DNA of 64,000 nt from Limnohabitans sp. 2KL-27 (GCF_001269345.1 NZ_CXOP01000002.1:1612853-1676852), one strand, 5' to 3'. Shown: positions 36,394-48,147, numbered from the stretch's first letter. Numbers and translations are program-made. The notes: generated by a model from the letters alone, not told the origin.

Positions 36394-36399
36394 TATAAT
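36394..36399 (+). promoter_or_regulatory. -10 element of the carAB promoter
   Basis: TATAAT preceded by AGC lies 128 bases upstream of carA. No good -35 is at the correct distance. The leader (36406-36526) contains a small perfect hairpin, AGAGAT-CCC-ATCTCT at 36471-36485. The rest of the 199-base gap from 36328 shows nothing I can name. Confidence 0.6.
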
Positions 36400-36526
36400 G
36401 AGAGGCTTTCCCGCATCAACCTGTACGCCACAGTCCATCCCAGGCCCAATCCTCGAACAAGCAGCCAAAAAGAGATCCCATCTCTGGTGAGTGCTGAGGC
36501 GTACCCGAACTATTCCGGAGAACCCA

Positions 36527-37690
36527 GTGCTTTTGTCTCTTCAGGGAACCTTCCCGCCCGCCATTTTGGCGCTTGCAGACGGCACGGTCTTTATCGGCAA
36601 TTCGATCGGAGCCACCGGCTCTACCGTCGGCGAAGTGGTGTTCAACACCTCGCTCACCGGTTACCAAGAAATCCTCACCGACCCCAGTTATTGCCAGCAG
36701 ATCGTCACTTTGACGTACCCGCACATCGGCAACTACGGCGTCAACGTGGAAGACATCGAATCCGACAAAGTCCATGCCGCTGGTCTGATCATCAAAGACT
36801 TGCCTTTGGTGGCGAGCAATTTCCGCTCCAGCCAAAATCTGTCGTCCTACCTTGTTGAAGCCGGCACCGTTGCCATCGCCAACATCGACACCCGCCAACT
36901 CACCCGCATCTTGCGCACCCAGGGTGCCCAAAACGGTGCCATTGTGGGTTTGGCCAAAGGCCAAGTTGTTACCCAAGCGCTCATTGACCAAGCAATTGCC
37001 GCAGCAAAGTCGGCCCCCCGCATGGCGGGCCTCGATTTGGCGCAGAAAGTCACTGTGGCCCGTCCTTACGACTGGACCCAAACCGAGTGGCAACTGGGTA
37101 ATGGCTATGGCACCCTGACAAGCCCCAAGTTCCATGTGGTGGCCTATGACTTTGGCGTGAAGAAAAACATCTTGCGCATGCTGGCTGAACGCGGCTGCAA
37201 AGTCACGGTGGTCCCCGCCAAAACTTCTGCTGCGGATGTCCTCAAACACCAGCCCGATGGCATCTTTTTGTCGAACGGCCCTGGCGACCCACAGCCTTGC
37301 GACTACGCCATTGCGGCGGCAGCCGAGTTGATCGAGACGGGTATCCCCACTTTTGGAATTTGCCTGGGTCACCAGATCATGGCCCTGGCCAGCGGTGCCA
37401 AAACCTTCAAGATGAAGTTTGGCCACCATGGCGCGAACCATCCCGTGAAAGACCTCGACTCCGGTCGCGTGTCCATCACCAGCCAGAACCACGGTTTTGC
37501 GGTGGACGAAAAGTCCTTGCCCGCCAACTTGCGTGCCACGCACGTGTCCTTGTTTGACGGCACCTTGCAGGGGCTGGCCCGCACCGACAAGCCCGCGTTT
37601 TGCTTCCAGGGACACCCTGAAGCGTCGCCCGGCCCACACGACATTGCTTACCTCTTTGACCGCTTCATCAACTTGATGGAGACAAAATAA
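36527..37690 (+). CDS. carA: Carbamoyl-phosphate synthase small subunit (glutamine amidotransferase)
   Basis: A 387-residue glutaminase subunit that releases ammonia from glutamine for CarB. N-terminal CPSase small-chain domain ([33 protein letters not shown]) and a class I GATase domain with nucleophile Cys in [12 protein letters not shown] and catalytic His in [14 protein letters not shown] at 36527 is chosen because CCGGAG lies six bases upstream. The stop overlaps the carB ATG (TAATG). Confidence 0.97.
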   Translation: MLLSLQGTFPPAILALADGTVFIGNSIGATGSTVGEVVFNTSLTGYQEILTDPSYCQQIVTLTYPHIGNYGVNVEDIESDKVHAAGLIIKDLPLVASNFRSSQNLSSYLVEAGTVAIANIDTRQLTRILRTQGAQNGAIVGLAKGQVVTQALIDQAIAAAKSAPRMAGLDLAQKVTVARPYDWTQTEWQLGNGYGTLTSPKFHVVAYDFGVKKNILRMLAERGCKVTVVPAKTSAADVLKHQPDGIFLSNGPGDPQPCDYAIAAAAELIETGIPTFGICLGHQIMALASGAKTFKMKFGHHGANHPVKDLDSGRVSITSQNHGFAVDEKSLPANLRATHVSLFDGTLQGLARTDKPAFCFQGHPEASPGPHDIAYLFDRFINLMETK

Positions 37691-40600
37691 TGCCTAAGCG
37701 CACCGACCTCAAAAGCATCCTCATCATTGGCGCGGGCCCGATCATCATTGGTCAGGCTTGCGAGTTCGACTACTCTGGCGTGCAGGCTTGCAAAGCCTTG
37801 CGCGAAGAGGGCTACAAAGTCATCCTGATCAACAGCAACCCTGCCACGATCATGACCGACCCGGCCACGGCCGATGTGACCTACATTGAGCCCATCACCT
37901 GGCAGACGGTCGAGAAGATCATCGCCAAGGAGCGCCCCGATGCCATCTTGCCCACCATGGGCGGACAGACCGCACTCAATTGCGCTTTGGACCTCTGGCA
38001 CAACGGTGTGCTCGAAAAATACAAGGTGGAACTGATTGGCGCGACACCCGAAGCCATCGACAAAGCCGAAGACCGTCTGAAGTTCAAGGACGCCATGACC
38101 AAGATCGGCCTGGGTTCGGCCCGCTCGGGCATTGCCCACAGCATGGAAGAAGCCTGGGACGTGCAAAAGACCCTGGGTTTTCCCACCGTCATTCGCCCCA
38201 GCTTCACCTTGGGCGGTACAGGCGGCGGCATTGCCTACAACCCCGAAGAATTTGAAGTCATTTGCAAGCGCGGTTTGGAGGCTTCTCCCACCACCGAGCT
38301 GTTGATTGAAGAATCCTTGCTCGGCTGGAAAGAGTACGAGATGGAAGTGGTGCGCGACAAAGCGGACAACTGCATCATCGTGTGCTCCATCGAAAACTTG
38401 GACCCCATGGGCGTGCACACGGGCGACTCGATCACCGTGGCTCCAGCCCAGACCTTGACCGACAAGGAATACCAGATCTTACGCAATGCCTCTTTGGCCG
38501 TCTTGCGTGAAATCGGTGTCGATACCGGTGGATCGAACGTGCAGTTCTCCATCAACCCCAAAGACGGCCGCATGGTCGTGATCGAGATGAACCCCCGCGT
38601 CTCGCGCTCGTCGGCCTTGGCTTCCAAAGCCACAGGTTTCCCGATCGCCAAGGTGGCCGCCAAGTTGGCTGTGGGTTACACGCTCGATGAGTTGCGCAAC
38701 GACATCACGGGCGGCGCTACGCCTGCCTCCTTCGAGCCATCGATCGACTACGTGGTCACCAAGATCCCGCGTTTTGCGTTCGAGAAATTCCCGACAGCCG
38801 ACAGCCGTTTGACCACCCAGATGAAGTCGGTGGGCGAGGTGATGGCCATGGGCCGCACCTTCCAGGAATCCTTCCAGAAAGCCCTGCGCGGCTTGGAAGT
38901 GGGCGTGGACGGCATGAACGAAAAAACCCAAGACCGCGAAGTGCTGGAAAAAGAGCTGGGCGAGCCCGGCCCTGAGCGCATCTGGTATGTGGGCGATGCC
39001 TTTGCCATGGGCCTGAGAGTGGACGAGGTGTTCGCCTTGACCAAAATCGACCCTTGGTTCTTGGTGCAGATCGAAGAAATCGTCAAGATCGAGCTGGAAC
39101 TGGAAACCACCACGCTGGAAGCCATCACGGCCGAAGAGTTGCGCGCGCTCAAGAAAAAGGGCTTCTCTGACCGCCGCTTGGCCAAGCTGCTCAAGACCAC
39201 CGAGCATGTGGTGCGTGCCCGTCGTCATGCCCTGAACATCCGCCCCGTCTACAAGCGCGTGGACACTTGCGCGGCCGAGTTCTCGACCGACACCGCCTAC
39301 ATGTACTCGTGCTACGAAGGGAATGGCGACGCCTTTGGCGTGGGAGCCGGCGAGTGCGAAGCCGAACCCACCAACAACAAAAAGATCATGGTGCTGGGCG
39401 GTGGTCCGAACCGCATTGGCCAAGGTATTGAGTTCGATTACTGCTGCGTGCATGCGGCACTTGCCATGCGCGAGGATGGTTATGAAACCATCATGGTCAA
39501 CTGCAACCCCGAGACCGTGTCGACCGATTACGACACTTCGGACCGTTTGTACTTTGAGCCGGTAACCCTTGAGGACGTGCTCGAAATCGTGGACAAAGAA
39601 AAGCCGACGGGCGTCATCGTGCAATACGGCGGTCAAACGCCTTTGAAATTGGCGCTGGACCTGGAAGCTGCGGGCGTGCCCATCATCGGCACCAGCCCCG
39701 ACATGATCGACGCGGCCGAAGACCGCGAGCGTTTCCAGAAGCTGCTGCAAAATTTGGGTCTGCGGCAGCCACCGAACGCCACGGCGCGCACCGAGTCCGA
39801 AGCCTTGGAAAAAGCCGCCGCCTTGGGTTACCCCTTGGTGGTGCGCCCCAGTTATGTGCTGGGTGGCCGCGCCATGGAAATCGTGCACGAGCAACGCGAC
39901 CTGGAGCGCTACATGCGTGAAGCGGTCAAGGTGTCGCACGACTCGCCTGTGCTGTTGGACCGCTTCTTGAACGATGCGATCGAATGCGATGTGGATTGCC
40001 TGCGTGACCCCGAAGGCAAGACCTTCATCGGTGGCGTGATGGAGCACATCGAGCAAGCTGGCGTGCACAGCGGCGACTCGGCTTGCTCGCTGCCACCCTA
40101 CTCTTTGTCGCCTGCGACCGTGGGCGAACTCAAGCGCCAATCGGCCGCGATGGCGGGTGCTTTGAATGTGGTCGGCTTGATGAACGTGCAGTTCGCCATC
40201 CAGCATGTGGATGGCCAAGACGTGATCTACGTGCTGGAAGTCAACCCCCGCGCTTCACGCACCGTGCCTTATGTCTCCAAAGCCACGGGCATCCAGTTGG
40301 CCAAGGTGGCGGCGCGTTGCATGGCGGGCCAGACTCTGGCGTCGCAAGGCATCACCCATGAGGTCACGCCCCCTTATTTCAGCGTGAAAGAAGCCGTCTT
40401 CCCCTTTGTGAAGTTCCCCGGTGTGGACACCATCCTCGGCCCCGAGATGAAATCCACGGGCGAAGTCATGGGCGTTGGCAAGACCTTTGGCGAGGCTTTT
40501 GTGAAGAGCCAAATGGGCGCGGGCACCAAGCTGCCACGTCCCACCAAAGCCGATGGCACGTCTGCGGACAAGGTATTCATCTCGGTGAAAAACAACGACA

Positions 40601-40968
40601 AGGCGCGTGCCATCGAAGTGGCTCGCCAGTTGGTGGCCCAAGGCTTTGAGCTGGTGGCGACCAAGGGGACAGCTGTTGCGATCCAGGCCGCAGGCGTGGC
40701 CTGTGCCACGGTGAACAAAGTGACCGAAGGCCGCCCGCACATCGTGGACATGATCAAGAACAACGAAGTGGTGCTGGTCATCAACACGGTCGAAGAGCGC
40801 CGCAATGCGATCGCCGATTCGCGCCACATCCGCACCTCGGCCTTGCTCAACCGCGTCACCACCTTCACAACCATCGCAGGCGCAGAAGCGGCTGTGGAAG
40901 GCATGAAGTACATGGACCAGCTGGACGTGATTTCCATTCAGGAAATGCACGCGCAACTGGCGGCCTGA
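37690..40968 (+). CDS. carB: Carbamoyl-phosphate synthase large subunit
   Basis: A 1092-residue synthetase that makes carbamoyl phosphate from bicarbonate, ammonia and two ATP for pyrimidine and arginine synthesis. Two homologous ATP-grasp halves: the first begins [20 protein letters not shown], the second [20 protein letters not shown] (about residue 565). The C-terminal MGS-like allosteric domain (about 950-1092) starts near [17 protein letters not shown]. Full length, translationally coupled to carA. Confidence 0.98.
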   Translation: MPKRTDLKSILIIGAGPIIIGQACEFDYSGVQACKALREEGYKVILINSNPATIMTDPATADVTYIEPITWQTVEKIIAKERPDAILPTMGGQTALNCALDLWHNGVLEKYKVELIGATPEAIDKAEDRLKFKDAMTKIGLGSARSGIAHSMEEAWDVQKTLGFPTVIRPSFTLGGTGGGIAYNPEEFEVICKRGLEASPTTELLIEESLLGWKEYEMEVVRDKADNCIIVCSIENLDPMGVHTGDSITVAPAQTLTDKEYQILRNASLAVLREIGVDTGGSNVQFSINPKDGRMVVIEMNPRVSRSSALASKATGFPIAKVAAKLAVGYTLDELRNDITGGATPASFEPSIDYVVTKIPRFAFEKFPTADSRLTTQMKSVGEVMAMGRTFQESFQKALRGLEVGVDGMNEKTQDREVLEKELGEPGPERIWYVGDAFAMGLRVDEVFALTKIDPWFLVQIEEIVKIELELETTTLEAITAEELRALKKKGFSDRRLAKLLKTTEHVVRARRHALNIRPVYKRVDTCAAEFSTDTAYMYSCYEGNGDAFGVGAGECEAEPTNNKKIMVLGGGPNRIGQGIEFDYCCVHAALAMREDGYETIMVNCNPETVSTDYDTSDRLYFEPVTLEDVLEIVDKEKPTGVIVQYGGQTPLKLALDLEAAGVPIIGTSPDMIDAAEDRERFQKLLQNLGLRQPPNATARTESEALEKAAALGYPLVVRPSYVLGGRAMEIVHEQRDLERYMREAVKVSHDSPVLLDRFLNDAIECDVDCLRDPEGKTFIGGVMEHIEQAGVHSGDSACSLPPYSLSPATVGELKRQSAAMAGALNVVGLMNVQFAIQHVDGQDVIYVLEVNPRASRTVPYVSKATGIQLAKVAARCMAGQTLASQGITHEVTPPYFSVKEAVFPFVKFPGVDTILGPEMKSTGEVMGVGKTFGEAFVKSQMGAGTKLPRPTKADGTSADKVFISVKNNDKARAIEVARQLVAQGFELVATKGTAVAIQAAGVACATVNKVTEGRPHIVDMIKNNEVVLVINTVEERRNAIADSRHIRTSALLNRVTTFTTIAGAEAAVEGMKYMDQLDVISIQEMHAQLAA

Positions 40969-41008
40969 ACCCTGGCCTGTAGCTCTGTGCCCCTGTCAGG
41001 GTGCAGGG

Positions 41009-41014
41009 CATAAT
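41009..41014 (+). promoter_or_regulatory. Putative -10 element of greA
   Basis: CATAAT (five of six consensus) lies 57 bases before the greA ATG. Transcription would start near 41021, immediately before a perfect inverted repeat. No convincing -35. Confidence 0.45.
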
Positions 41015-41024
41015 GCTGTCAATG

Positions 41025-41058
41025 ACCGCCGAGTTTCAAAACTCGGCGGTTTGCTTTT
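41025..41058 (+). terminator. Perfect hairpin with U-rich tail: carB terminator and/or greA leader hairpin
   Basis: Inverted repeat ACCGCCGAGTTT / AAACTCGGCGGT (41025-41050, two-base centre) followed by TTGCTTTT. It can terminate the carAB transcript. Because a putative greA promoter lies just upstream, it may also cut greA transcripts into RNAs of about 35-40 nt; see findings. Confidence 0.75.
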
Positions 41059-41070
41059 GGAGAACAGAAC

Positions 41071-41547
41071 ATGTCAACCATCCCGATCACCAAACGTGGT
41101 GCTGAAAAACTCAAGGACGAGTTGCACCGCCTCAAAACGGTGGACCGCCCCGGCGTGATCCAGGCCATTGCTGAAGCGCGTGCCCAAGGCGACCTGAGTG
41201 AGAACGCCGAATACGATGCGGCCAAAGACCGTCAGGGCTTCATTGAAGGCCGGATTCAGGAAATCGAAGGCAAACTCTCCGCCGCGCAGATCATCGACCC
41301 GGTATCGGTGGATGCGGGCGGGCGTGTGGTGTTTGGCACCACCGTCGAGTTGGAAGACGAGAGTTCGGGTGAGGCTGTGACCTACCAGATCGTGGGCGAG
41401 GACGAGGCCGATTTGAAACTGGGCCTGATCAACATCAGCAGCCCGATTGCACGCGCCTTGATCGGCAAGGAAGAGGGCGATGTGGCCGAAGTTCAGGCAC
41501 CAGGTGGCGTGCGCCGCTACGAGATCGTGGGCGTGTCTTACGTTTGA
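41071..41547 (+). CDS. greA: Transcription elongation factor GreA
   Basis: A 158-residue transcript-cleavage factor that rescues backtracked RNA polymerase. The N-terminal coiled coil (about residues 5-75) carries the acidic tip [15 protein letters not shown], and the C-terminal FKBP-like domain ends [25 protein letters not shown] precedes the ATG, right after the leader hairpin. Confidence 0.97.
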   Translation: MSTIPITKRGAEKLKDELHRLKTVDRPGVIQAIAEARAQGDLSENAEYDAAKDRQGFIEGRIQEIEGKLSAAQIIDPVSVDAGGRVVFGTTVELEDESSGEAVTYQIVGEDEADLKLGLINISSPIARALIGKEEGDVAEVQAPGGVRRYEIVGVSYV

Positions 41548-41614
41548 GTCTAAACAAAGGCCGCTGTTGGGCGGCCTTTGTGGGTGTTGTCAGCCCGATG
41601 CGGGCGGTTCGCTG

Positions 41615-42088
41615 TCAGTCGTGGCGACCTTTTTTGACCGATTTTTGCTTGGGCTTGGCCCGCTTGATCTGTCCGCCTGCGGCCAGGCGCTGGTTGCCCA
41701 GCACACGAACGGTTTTGACTTCTGGTCGTTGGCCGCCGCGTGAGCTGTATTTGAGGATCTTGAAGTCGCGTGGTCCGGCTTTGCGGTCTTCGTCGTGTTC
41801 TTTGACTTTTTCAGGCTGTGGCCGCCAAAGGATCAGCAGTTTGCCAATGTGCTGAATGGGCGCGGCGCTGAGTTGATCGGCCAATTGGGTGAACATGGCT
41901 TCACGTGCGGCACGGTCATCGCCCAGGACGCGGATCTTGATCAGGCCGTGGGCGTTCAGGGCCGCTTCGGTTTCCTTGATGACGGCTGGGGTCAGACCAT
42001 CACCGCCGATCATGACGACCGGGTCGAGGTGGTGGGCATCGGCGCGAAAAACTTTGCGCTCGGCAGGTGTGAGTTGTATTTGGGGCAT
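41615..42088 (-). CDS. yhbY: YhbY family RNA-binding protein (CRM domain)
   Basis: A 157-residue protein whose first about 95 residues form a CRS1-YhbY (CRM) RNA-binding domain, with [20 protein letters not shown] and IGGDGLT (GxxG loop), [15 protein letters not shown] and [11 protein letters not shown]. The C-terminal about 60 residues are basic ([11 protein letters not shown] end) and longer than in E. coli YhbY. YhbY associates with pre-50S particles. It is divergent from rlmE with only 31 bases between the start codons, the same pairing as in many proteobacteria. No ribosome site precedes its ATG, and a GATAAT -10 lies six bases upstream, so a leaderless mRNA is possible. Confidence 0.92.
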   Translation of the reverse strand: MPQIQLTPAERKVFRADAHHLDPVVMIGGDGLTPAVIKETEAALNAHGLIKIRVLGDDRAAREAMFTQLADQLSAAPIQHIGKLLILWRPQPEKVKEHDEDRKAGPRDFKILKYSSRGGQRPEVKTVRVLGNQRLAAGGQIKRAKPKQKSVKKGRHD

Positions 42089-42119
42089 CCCCGTATTATC
42101 CCCGCAAGGACGCAAAAGA

Positions 42120-42782
42120 ATGAAAGTCAAAACCAAAAGTAAAAAGGTCAACAAAGCGTGGTTGAACGACCATGTGAATGACACCTATGTGAAGCTGGCC
42201 CTCAAAGAGGGTTACCGGGCGCGGGCAGCTTACAAACTCAAGGAAATCGACGAAACACTCGGCTTGATTCACCCTGGCGATCTGGTGGTGGACCTGGGCT
42301 CGGCCCCGGGGGCTTGGAGCCAGTACCTGCGCCGACGTTTGTCACCGGATGGCGCGGCGGTGGGCGAGCTCAATGGCTGCATCATCGCTCTGGACATCTT
42401 GCCCATGGCCCCGGTGGAGGGGGTGCAGTTCATTCAGGGAGATTTTCGTGAAAACGAGGTGGCGACCCTGCTTGAGGTCGCATTGCAAGGGCGGCAGGCC
42501 GACGTGGTGGTGTCCGACATGGCCCCCAATCTGTCGGGCATCGAGTCGTCGGATGCGGCGCGGATCATGCACCTGATCGAGTTGGCCGTGGAATTTGCCC
42601 AAAATCACATGAAGCCGCAGGGCGCTTTGGTGGTCAAGGTCTTTCACGGCAGCGGTTACAGCCAAATCGTCAAGATGTTCAAGGAGACTTTCAAGGTGGT
42701 CAAGCCGATCAAGCCCAAATCCTCCCGGGACAAATCTTCGGAGACTTTTTTGGTGGGCATGGGCCTGATTCACGGGGCTTGA
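42120..42782 (+). CDS. rlmE: 23S rRNA 2'-O-ribose U2552 methyltransferase
   Basis: A 220-residue RlmE (FtsJ/RrmJ), which methylates U2552 of 23S rRNA in the 50S particle. SAM motif [19 protein letters not shown] catalytic residues fit [35 protein letters not shown] and [15 protein letters not shown] is nine bases before the ATG. It precedes ftsH, as in E. coli. Confidence 0.96.
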   Translation: MKVKTKSKKVNKAWLNDHVNDTYVKLALKEGYRARAAYKLKEIDETLGLIHPGDLVVDLGSAPGAWSQYLRRRLSPDGAAVGELNGCIIALDILPMAPVEGVQFIQGDFRENEVATLLEVALQGRQADVVVSDMAPNLSGIESSDAARIMHLIELAVEFAQNHMKPQGALVVKVFHGSGYSQIVKMFKETFKVVKPIKPKSSRDKSSETFLVGMGLIHGA

Positions 42783-42888
42783 TGCCTTAATTCCCAGCTT
42801 TTAGAGGGCCAAAACCCCCTGAATCTCTTGTTTGGGCTTCTGGCAGGCCTAGAATGGTGACAGTCATTTATTTCGATTGGAGTCTCTC

Positions 42889-44805
42889 TTGAATAACCCT
42901 TGGTTTTCCAAAATTGCCGTCTGGATGGTGATTGCCATGGTGCTGTTCACCTTGTTCAAGCAATTTGACAACCGTGGTGTCGCTGGTGCGAATGCCATTG
43001 GCTATTCAGATTTCCTCGAAGAGGTTCGCGGTAACCGGATCAAGAGCGCCACCATTTCCGAGAGCCCTGGTGGCACAGAGATTGTTGCCATCACCAACGA
43101 CGACCGCCGCATCAAAACGACGGCCACTTACCTGGACCGTGGTCTGGTGGGCGACCTGATCAACAGTGGCGTGAAGTTCGACGTCAAGCCCCGTGAGGAG
43201 GGTTCCTTGCTCATGACCTTGCTGGTCAGCTGGGGTCCGATGCTGCTCCTGATTGGCGTGTGGGTGTATTTCATGCGCCAGATGCAAGGCGGCGGCAAGG
43301 GTGGAGCGTTCAGTTTTGGCAAGTCCAAGGCCCGCATGATGGACGAAAACAACAACAACACCACTTTTGCGGATGTGGCCGGTTGTGACGAAGCCAAAGA
43401 AGAAGTCAAAGAGGTGGTGGATTTCCTGAAGGATCCTCAACGCTTTCAGAAATTGGGCGGTCGCATTCCCCGCGGTTTGCTGTTGGTGGGGCCCCCCGGA
43501 ACCGGTAAGACCCTGCTGGCCAAAAGCATCGCCGGTGAAGCCAAAGTGCCATTTTTCAGCATCTCGGGTTCTGATTTTGTTGAAATGTTTGTGGGTGTGG
43601 GTGCATCCCGCGTTCGCGACATGTTTGAAAACGCCAAAAAGAACGCACCTTGCATCATTTTCATTGACGAAATCGATGCGGTCGGCCGCCAGCGTGGCGC
43701 AGGCCTGGGCGGCGGCAACGACGAACGCGAGCAAACCCTCAACCAGATGCTCGTCGAGATGGATGGCTTTGAAACCAATCTGGGGGTGATCGTTGTGGCG
43801 GCCACCAACCGGCCAGACATTCTGGACGCAGCCTTGCTGCGCCCCGGCCGTTTTGACCGTCAGGTTTATGTGACCTTGCCCGACATCCGGGGTCGCGAGC
43901 AAATCCTGAACGTGCACATGCGCAAAGTCCCGATCGGACAGGACGTGAATGCGGCCGTGATCGCACGTGGTACGCCCGGCATGAGCGGCGCCGATCTGGC
44001 CAACCTGTGCAACGAAGCGGCCTTGATGGCGGCACGTCGCAACGCCCGCGTGGTGGAGATGGTCGACTTTGAAAAGGCCAAAGACAAGATCCTGATGGGC
44101 CCCGAGCGCAAGAGCATGGTCATGCCCGAGGAAGAGCGCCGCAACACGGCCTACCACGAAGCAGGGCACGCCCTCATCGGCAATTTGCTGCCCAAGTGCG
44201 ATCCTGTGCACAAGGTCACCATCATTCCCCGTGGCCGCGCCTTGGGCGTGACCATGAGCTTGCCCGAGAAGGACCGCTACAGCTACGACAAGGAGTTCAT
44301 GCTCAACCAGATCAGCATGCTGTTTGGTGGGCGCATTGCCGAGGAAGTGTTCATGCACCAGATGACCACGGGCGCGAGCAACGACTTCGAGCGTGCCACC
44401 TCCATTGCCCGTGACATGGTCATGCGTTACGGCATGACCGATGCCCTGGGTCCGATGGTGTATGCCGAAAACGAAGGCGAAGTGTTTCTGGGCCGCTCGG
44501 TCACCAAGACCACCAACATGAGCGAGTCCACCATGCAAAAGGTGGATCTCGAGGTGCGCCGCATCATCGACGAGCAGTACAGCTTGGCACGCCGTTTGAT
44601 TGAGGAACACAGCGCCCAGATGCACGCCATGGCCAAGGCCTTGCTCGAGTGGGAAACCATCGACAAAGACCAGATCGCTGACATCATGGCGGGCCGTGAT
44701 CCTTTGCCTCCCAAGGACTGGACACCCCGCACGCCGCCATCGGGTGGCGGCAACGGCGGCGGGACCCCCGCGGTTCAGCCAGAGCCAGCCACCACGGCGG
44801 CTTGA
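42889..44805 (+). CDS. ftsH: ATP-dependent zinc metalloprotease FtsH
   Basis: A 638-residue inner-membrane AAA+ protease. Two transmembrane helices near residues 6-23 and 102-124 flank a periplasmic domain. Walker A GPPGTGKT (201-208), Walker [15 protein letters not shown] region around RPGRFDRQV and zinc motif HEAGH (423-427). The tail is Gly/Pro-rich. TTG at 42889 is chosen because GGAG lies six bases upstream and it gives the usual MNN-WFSK N-terminus. In proteobacteria FtsH degrades LpxC, so it sets lipid A flux. Confidence 0.97.
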   Translation: MNNPWFSKIAVWMVIAMVLFTLFKQFDNRGVAGANAIGYSDFLEEVRGNRIKSATISESPGGTEIVAITNDDRRIKTTATYLDRGLVGDLINSGVKFDVKPREEGSLLMTLLVSWGPMLLLIGVWVYFMRQMQGGGKGGAFSFGKSKARMMDENNNNTTFADVAGCDEAKEEVKEVVDFLKDPQRFQKLGGRIPRGLLLVGPPGTGKTLLAKSIAGEAKVPFFSISGSDFVEMFVGVGASRVRDMFENAKKNAPCIIFIDEIDAVGRQRGAGLGGGNDEREQTLNQMLVEMDGFETNLGVIVVAATNRPDILDAALLRPGRFDRQVYVTLPDIRGREQILNVHMRKVPIGQDVNAAVIARGTPGMSGADLANLCNEAALMAARRNARVVEMVDFEKAKDKILMGPERKSMVMPEEERRNTAYHEAGHALIGNLLPKCDPVHKVTIIPRGRALGVTMSLPEKDRYSYDKEFMLNQISMLFGGRIAEEVFMHQMTTGASNDFERATSIARDMVMRYGMTDALGPMVYAENEGEVFLGRSVTKTTNMSESTMQKVDLEVRRIIDEQYSLARRLIEEHSAQMHAMAKALLEWETIDKDQIADIMAGRDPLPPKDWTPRTPPSGGGNGGGTPAVQPEPATTAA

Positions 44806-44829
44806 TTCTTCAAGATCCGCCATCAAGAG

Positions 44830-44852
44830 CGGGGCCTTCGGGCCCCGTTTTT
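44830..44852 (+). terminator. Rho-independent terminator after ftsH
   Basis: Seven-base stem CGGGGCC / GGCCCCG with a TTCG tetraloop and five Ts. It lies between ftsH and folP, 15 bases before the folP start, so folP is expressed by read-through or from an internal promoter. Confidence 0.88.
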
Positions 44853-44867
44853 CATGGAATCACCTTG

Positions 44868-45755
44868 ATGGACGCTTCCAACGCCCCCCCCATGACAGCC
44901 ATGCGCTGGCAAACCACCCGCTTTGATCTCGAGCTGTCGCAGCCTCAGGTCATGGGCATTGTCAACCTCACGCCCGACTCTTTCTCGGACGGTGGACAAA
45001 ATGCCGACCTGGCCCAAGCCTTGCGCCATGCCGAGCAACTGTTGAGCCACGGCGCTGACATATTGGACATCGGTGCCGAGTCCACCCGTCCGGGCGCTGC
45101 GGTGGTGCCTTGGGCGCAGGAATTGGCGCGCCTTGAACCTTTTTTGCGTGAGGTTGTACGCTGGCAGGTTCCCATTTCTGTGGACACCAGCAAACCCCAA
45201 GTGATGCAGGCGGTGCTCGATTGGGGCGTCGACATCATCAACGACATCTGGGCTTTGCGACAGCCGGGTGCCGAGCAGGTGGTGGTGGCACACCCGAGCT
45301 GCGGCGTGTGTTTGATGCACATGCACCGAGACCCCCAAACCATGCAAATTGAACCGATGACGGGCGATGCGCCGAAACAGGTCGAAATTTTTTTGCAAGA
45401 ACGTGTGGCCACTCTTTTGCATGCAGGAGTGTCCGCGTCCAGACTGGTGCTCGACCCCGGCATCGGCTTTGGCAAAACGGTGGCGCAAAATTTCCAACTG
45501 CTGGCCAGGCAGGCGGATTTGTTGCGCTTGGGACGACCTGTGTTGGCGGGGTGGTCCAGGAAATCGGCTTTGGGTGCGGCGCTGACCCAAGATGGGCAAG
45601 TGCCGCAACCGGCCCAAAGGCAGGTGGCCAGTGTGGCTGCAGCTTTGCTCGCGGTGGAGCGGGGCGCCTCTGTGGTTCGGGTGCACGATGTCAAGGAAAC
45701 GGCGGACGCTCTCAAGATCTGGCGTGCCATGCGCCAGAGCGGTACTGCGTCTTGA
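44868..45755 (+). CDS. folP: Dihydropteroate synthase
   Basis: A 295-residue TIM-barrel enzyme joining p-aminobenzoate to hydroxymethyl-dihydropterin pyrophosphate in folate synthesis, the sulfonamide target. Signatures: VMGIVNLTPDSFSDGG, DIGAESTRPGAAVV, DPGIGFGKTVAQN and GWSRKSALG. ATG at 44868; starts 8 and 11 codons later are possible. ftsH-folP-glmM is a conserved order. Confidence 0.96.
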   Translation: MDASNAPPMTAMRWQTTRFDLELSQPQVMGIVNLTPDSFSDGGQNADLAQALRHAEQLLSHGADILDIGAESTRPGAAVVPWAQELARLEPFLREVVRWQVPISVDTSKPQVMQAVLDWGVDIINDIWALRQPGAEQVVVAHPSCGVCLMHMHRDPQTMQIEPMTGDAPKQVEIFLQERVATLLHAGVSASRLVLDPGIGFGKTVAQNFQLLARQADLLRLGRPVLAGWSRKSALGAALTQDGQVPQPAQRQVASVAAALLAVERGASVVRVHDVKETADALKIWRAMRQSGTAS

Positions 45756-45842
45756 CGCACGGAAAACGATGGCTCGTCAGTTTTCGGACGTGATGCGCCA
45801 GCTAAAATTCTTTTATTCATAAAAACAATCAGGATGTCACAC

Positions 45843-47171
45843 ATGGCACGTCAATATTTCGGGACGGACGGCATTCGCGGCACGGTGGGACACCGCCCCA
45901 TCACGCCCGATTTCATTTTGCGATTGGCGCATGCCGTGGGCCGTGTCTTGAAGTCTCAGGAAGCGCACCCCACGGTGCTGATTGGCAAAGACACGCGGAT
46001 TTCTGGCTACATGCTGGAAAGCGCCCTGGAGTCGGGCTTCAACTCGGCGGGGGTGGATGTGGTTTTGCTGGGACCTGTGCCCACGCCTGCGGTTGCCTAT
46101 TTGACCCGTGCACAGCGCGCCTCTTTGGGGGTGGTGATCAGTGCCAGCCACAACCCGTTTGCGGACAACGGGATCAAGTTTTTCAGTGCCCAAGGCCAGA
46201 AATTGTCTGACAGCTGGGAAGAAACGGTGGAGGCCACCTTGCTCGAAGACCCGGTTTGGGTGGATTCAGCCGCTTTGGGCAAAACCCGGCGTCTGGACGA
46301 TGCCGCAGGTCGCTACATCGAGTTTTGCAAGAGTACTTTTTCGAACGATTTGACGCTCAAGGGGCTGAAAATCGTGGTGGACGCGGCCCACGGAGCCGCC
46401 TACCAAATCGCGCCCAAAGTGTTCCATGAACTGGGCGCCGAAGTGATCGCCATCGGCTGTTCGCCCGACGGGCTGAACATCAACAAAGGTGTGGGCGCGA
46501 CCCACCCTCAGGCCTTGGTGCAGGCGGTCAAGGACCACCGGGCGCACTACGGGATTGCGCTCGATGGCGATGCCGACCGCCTTCAATTCGTGGATGCGAG
46601 CGGTCGACTCTTCAACGGGGATGAGCTCTTGTATTTGATGGTTGTGGACCGGCTGGCCCGGGACGAAGCCGTGCCGGGTGCGGTGGGCACCCTGATGACC
46701 AACCTGGCGGTGGAAGTGGCCCTCCAACAGCGTGGCGTGCAATTTGTGCGCGCCAAGGTGGGGGATCGGTATGTGCTGGAGGTCTTGCACGAGAAGGGCT
46801 GGCTGTTGGGCGGCGAGGGTTCCGGCCATTTGCTGGCCTTGGACAAGCACACCACCGGGGACGGTTTGGTGAGCGCTTTGCAGGTGCTGCAAGCTTGCAT
46901 GGGCAGCGGCCAGACCATGGCCCAATTGCTGGAAGGCATCACATTGTTTCCGCAGACACTGATCAATGTGCGTTTGAAGCCTGGTTTTGACTGGGAAGGC
47001 CATCAGCCTTTGTGGGACGCCACACGCGAGGCAGAGGCGCAATTGGGCGAGTCGGGGCGGGTCTTGATCCGTGCCAGCGGGACAGAGCCCTTGGTGCGCG
47101 TCATGGTCGAGGCGCGGGATGCCGATCAGGCCAGACAATGCGCCGAACGCATCGCCGCCACCCTGGCTTGA
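45843..47171 (+). CDS. glmM: Phosphoglucosamine mutase
   Basis: A 442-residue enzyme interconverting glucosamine 6- and 1-phosphate on the way to UDP-GlcNAc, the shared precursor of peptidoglycan and lipid A. Phosphoserine S102 is in [13 protein letters not shown]; metal loop [10 protein letters not shown]; sugar-binding GGEGSGHLL; phosphate-binding [19 protein letters not shown] lies nine bases before the chosen ATG; an ATG three codons earlier is less well placed. It converges on ppsR. Confidence 0.97.
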   Translation: MARQYFGTDGIRGTVGHRPITPDFILRLAHAVGRVLKSQEAHPTVLIGKDTRISGYMLESALESGFNSAGVDVVLLGPVPTPAVAYLTRAQRASLGVVISASHNPFADNGIKFFSAQGQKLSDSWEETVEATLLEDPVWVDSAALGKTRRLDDAAGRYIEFCKSTFSNDLTLKGLKIVVDAAHGAAYQIAPKVFHELGAEVIAIGCSPDGLNINKGVGATHPQALVQAVKDHRAHYGIALDGDADRLQFVDASGRLFNGDELLYLMVVDRLARDEAVPGAVGTLMTNLAVEVALQQRGVQFVRAKVGDRYVLEVLHEKGWLLGGEGSGHLLALDKHTTGDGLVSALQVLQACMGSGQTMAQLLEGITLFPQTLINVRLKPGFDWEGHQPLWDATREAEAQLGESGRVLIRASGTEPLVRVMVEARDADQARQCAERIAATLA

Positions 47172-47180
47172 AGCGCGCAC

Positions 47181-48002
47181 TCAGTAAATCAACCGCTCCG
47201 GCTTGATTTCCTGCAAGATGGTAGTAGCAATCTCTTCGATCGACTTGGTCGTGGTGGACAGCCAACGGATGCCTGAGCGGCGCATCATGGCCTCGCCTTC
47301 TGAGACTTCCATGCGGCAGTTCTCCAAGCTCGCGTAGCGTGAATTGGGTCTGCGTTCGGCGCGGATCTCAGCCAAGCGGTCCGGGTGGATGCTCAGGCCG
47401 AAGATTTTTTGGCGGTGCGGCACCAAGGCTGGGGGCAGTTGCCTGCGGTCAAAATCTTCCGGAATCAGGGGGTAATTGGCCGCTTTGAGACCGTGCTGCA
47501 TGGCCAGGTACAAGCTGGTGGGGGTTTTGCCACTGCGGCTCACACCCACCAAAATCACATCGGCCGATTCCAAATCCCGGTTGGACTGGCCATCGTCGTG
47601 GGCCAAGGAAAAGTTGATGGCCTCGATCCGGTCGTGGTATTCCTGGCTTTTGCTGACATCTGAAAAGCGGCCCACCCGGTGGTGTGACTTGATGCCCAGT
47701 TCGGTTTCGAGCGGATTGACAAAGGTGCCGAACATGTCCAGCAGCATGCCTTGGCAGTGTTCCTGCAGCACCTTGAGCACATCCATGTTGACCAAGGTGG
47801 TGAACACAATGGGCTTGTTGCCTTCGGTCTCAGCGGTGTGGTTGATTTGCCGCACCGCTTGGTGCGCTTTGTCGATGGTGTCGGTAAAGGGCAGTCGCAC
47901 ATGCCGCGTTTTCATGTCGAACTGGGCCAAGATGGCGTTGCCAAAAGTCTCGGCGGTGATGCCGGTGCCGTCAGACACGAAAAAAACAGTGCGTTTTGAC
48001 AT
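47181..48002 (-). CDS. ppsR: Phosphoenolpyruvate synthase regulatory protein (bifunctional kinase/pyrophosphorylase)
   Basis: A 273-residue DUF299 protein that inactivates PEP synthase by ADP-dependent phosphorylation and reactivates it by phosphorolysis. P-loop [15 protein letters not shown] (from residue 153); opening [20 protein letters not shown] and LNLQxF-like end typical of the family. Divergent from ppsA, its target, with 145 bases between the start codons. The start is by family; the ribosome site is weak. Confidence 0.95.
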   Translation of the reverse strand: MSKRTVFFVSDGTGITAETFGNAILAQFDMKTRHVRLPFTDTIDKAHQAVRQINHTAETEGNKPIVFTTLVNMDVLKVLQEHCQGMLLDMFGTFVNPLETELGIKSHHRVGRFSDVSKSQEYHDRIEAINFSLAHDDGQSNRDLESADVILVGVSRSGKTPTSLYLAMQHGLKAANYPLIPEDFDRRQLPPALVPHRQKIFGLSIHPDRLAEIRAERRPNSRYASLENCRMEVSEGEAMMRRSGIRWLSTTTKSIEEIATTILQEIKPERLIY

Positions 48003-48147
48003 GCTTGCAAAGATTTCAAATGCCGAGGTCAACAAGACCCCTAAAATCAGTCGATTATCTACCACGGTCGGCTCGGGGTTCCATTCGAAGAACAAGCAAA
48101 ACCCCGAACAGCGCCTGGAAGCCCGGTTTTAACTTTGGAGCTTTAGT

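Noticed and set aside
38479-40218. 579-codon minus-strand open frame inside carB
   Set aside because: Antisense to carB in the frame expected from GC-rich third positions; no motif or ribosome site.
43006-44826. 606-codon minus-strand open frame inside ftsH
   Set aside because: Antisense to ftsH, covering it almost fully; no recognisable domain.
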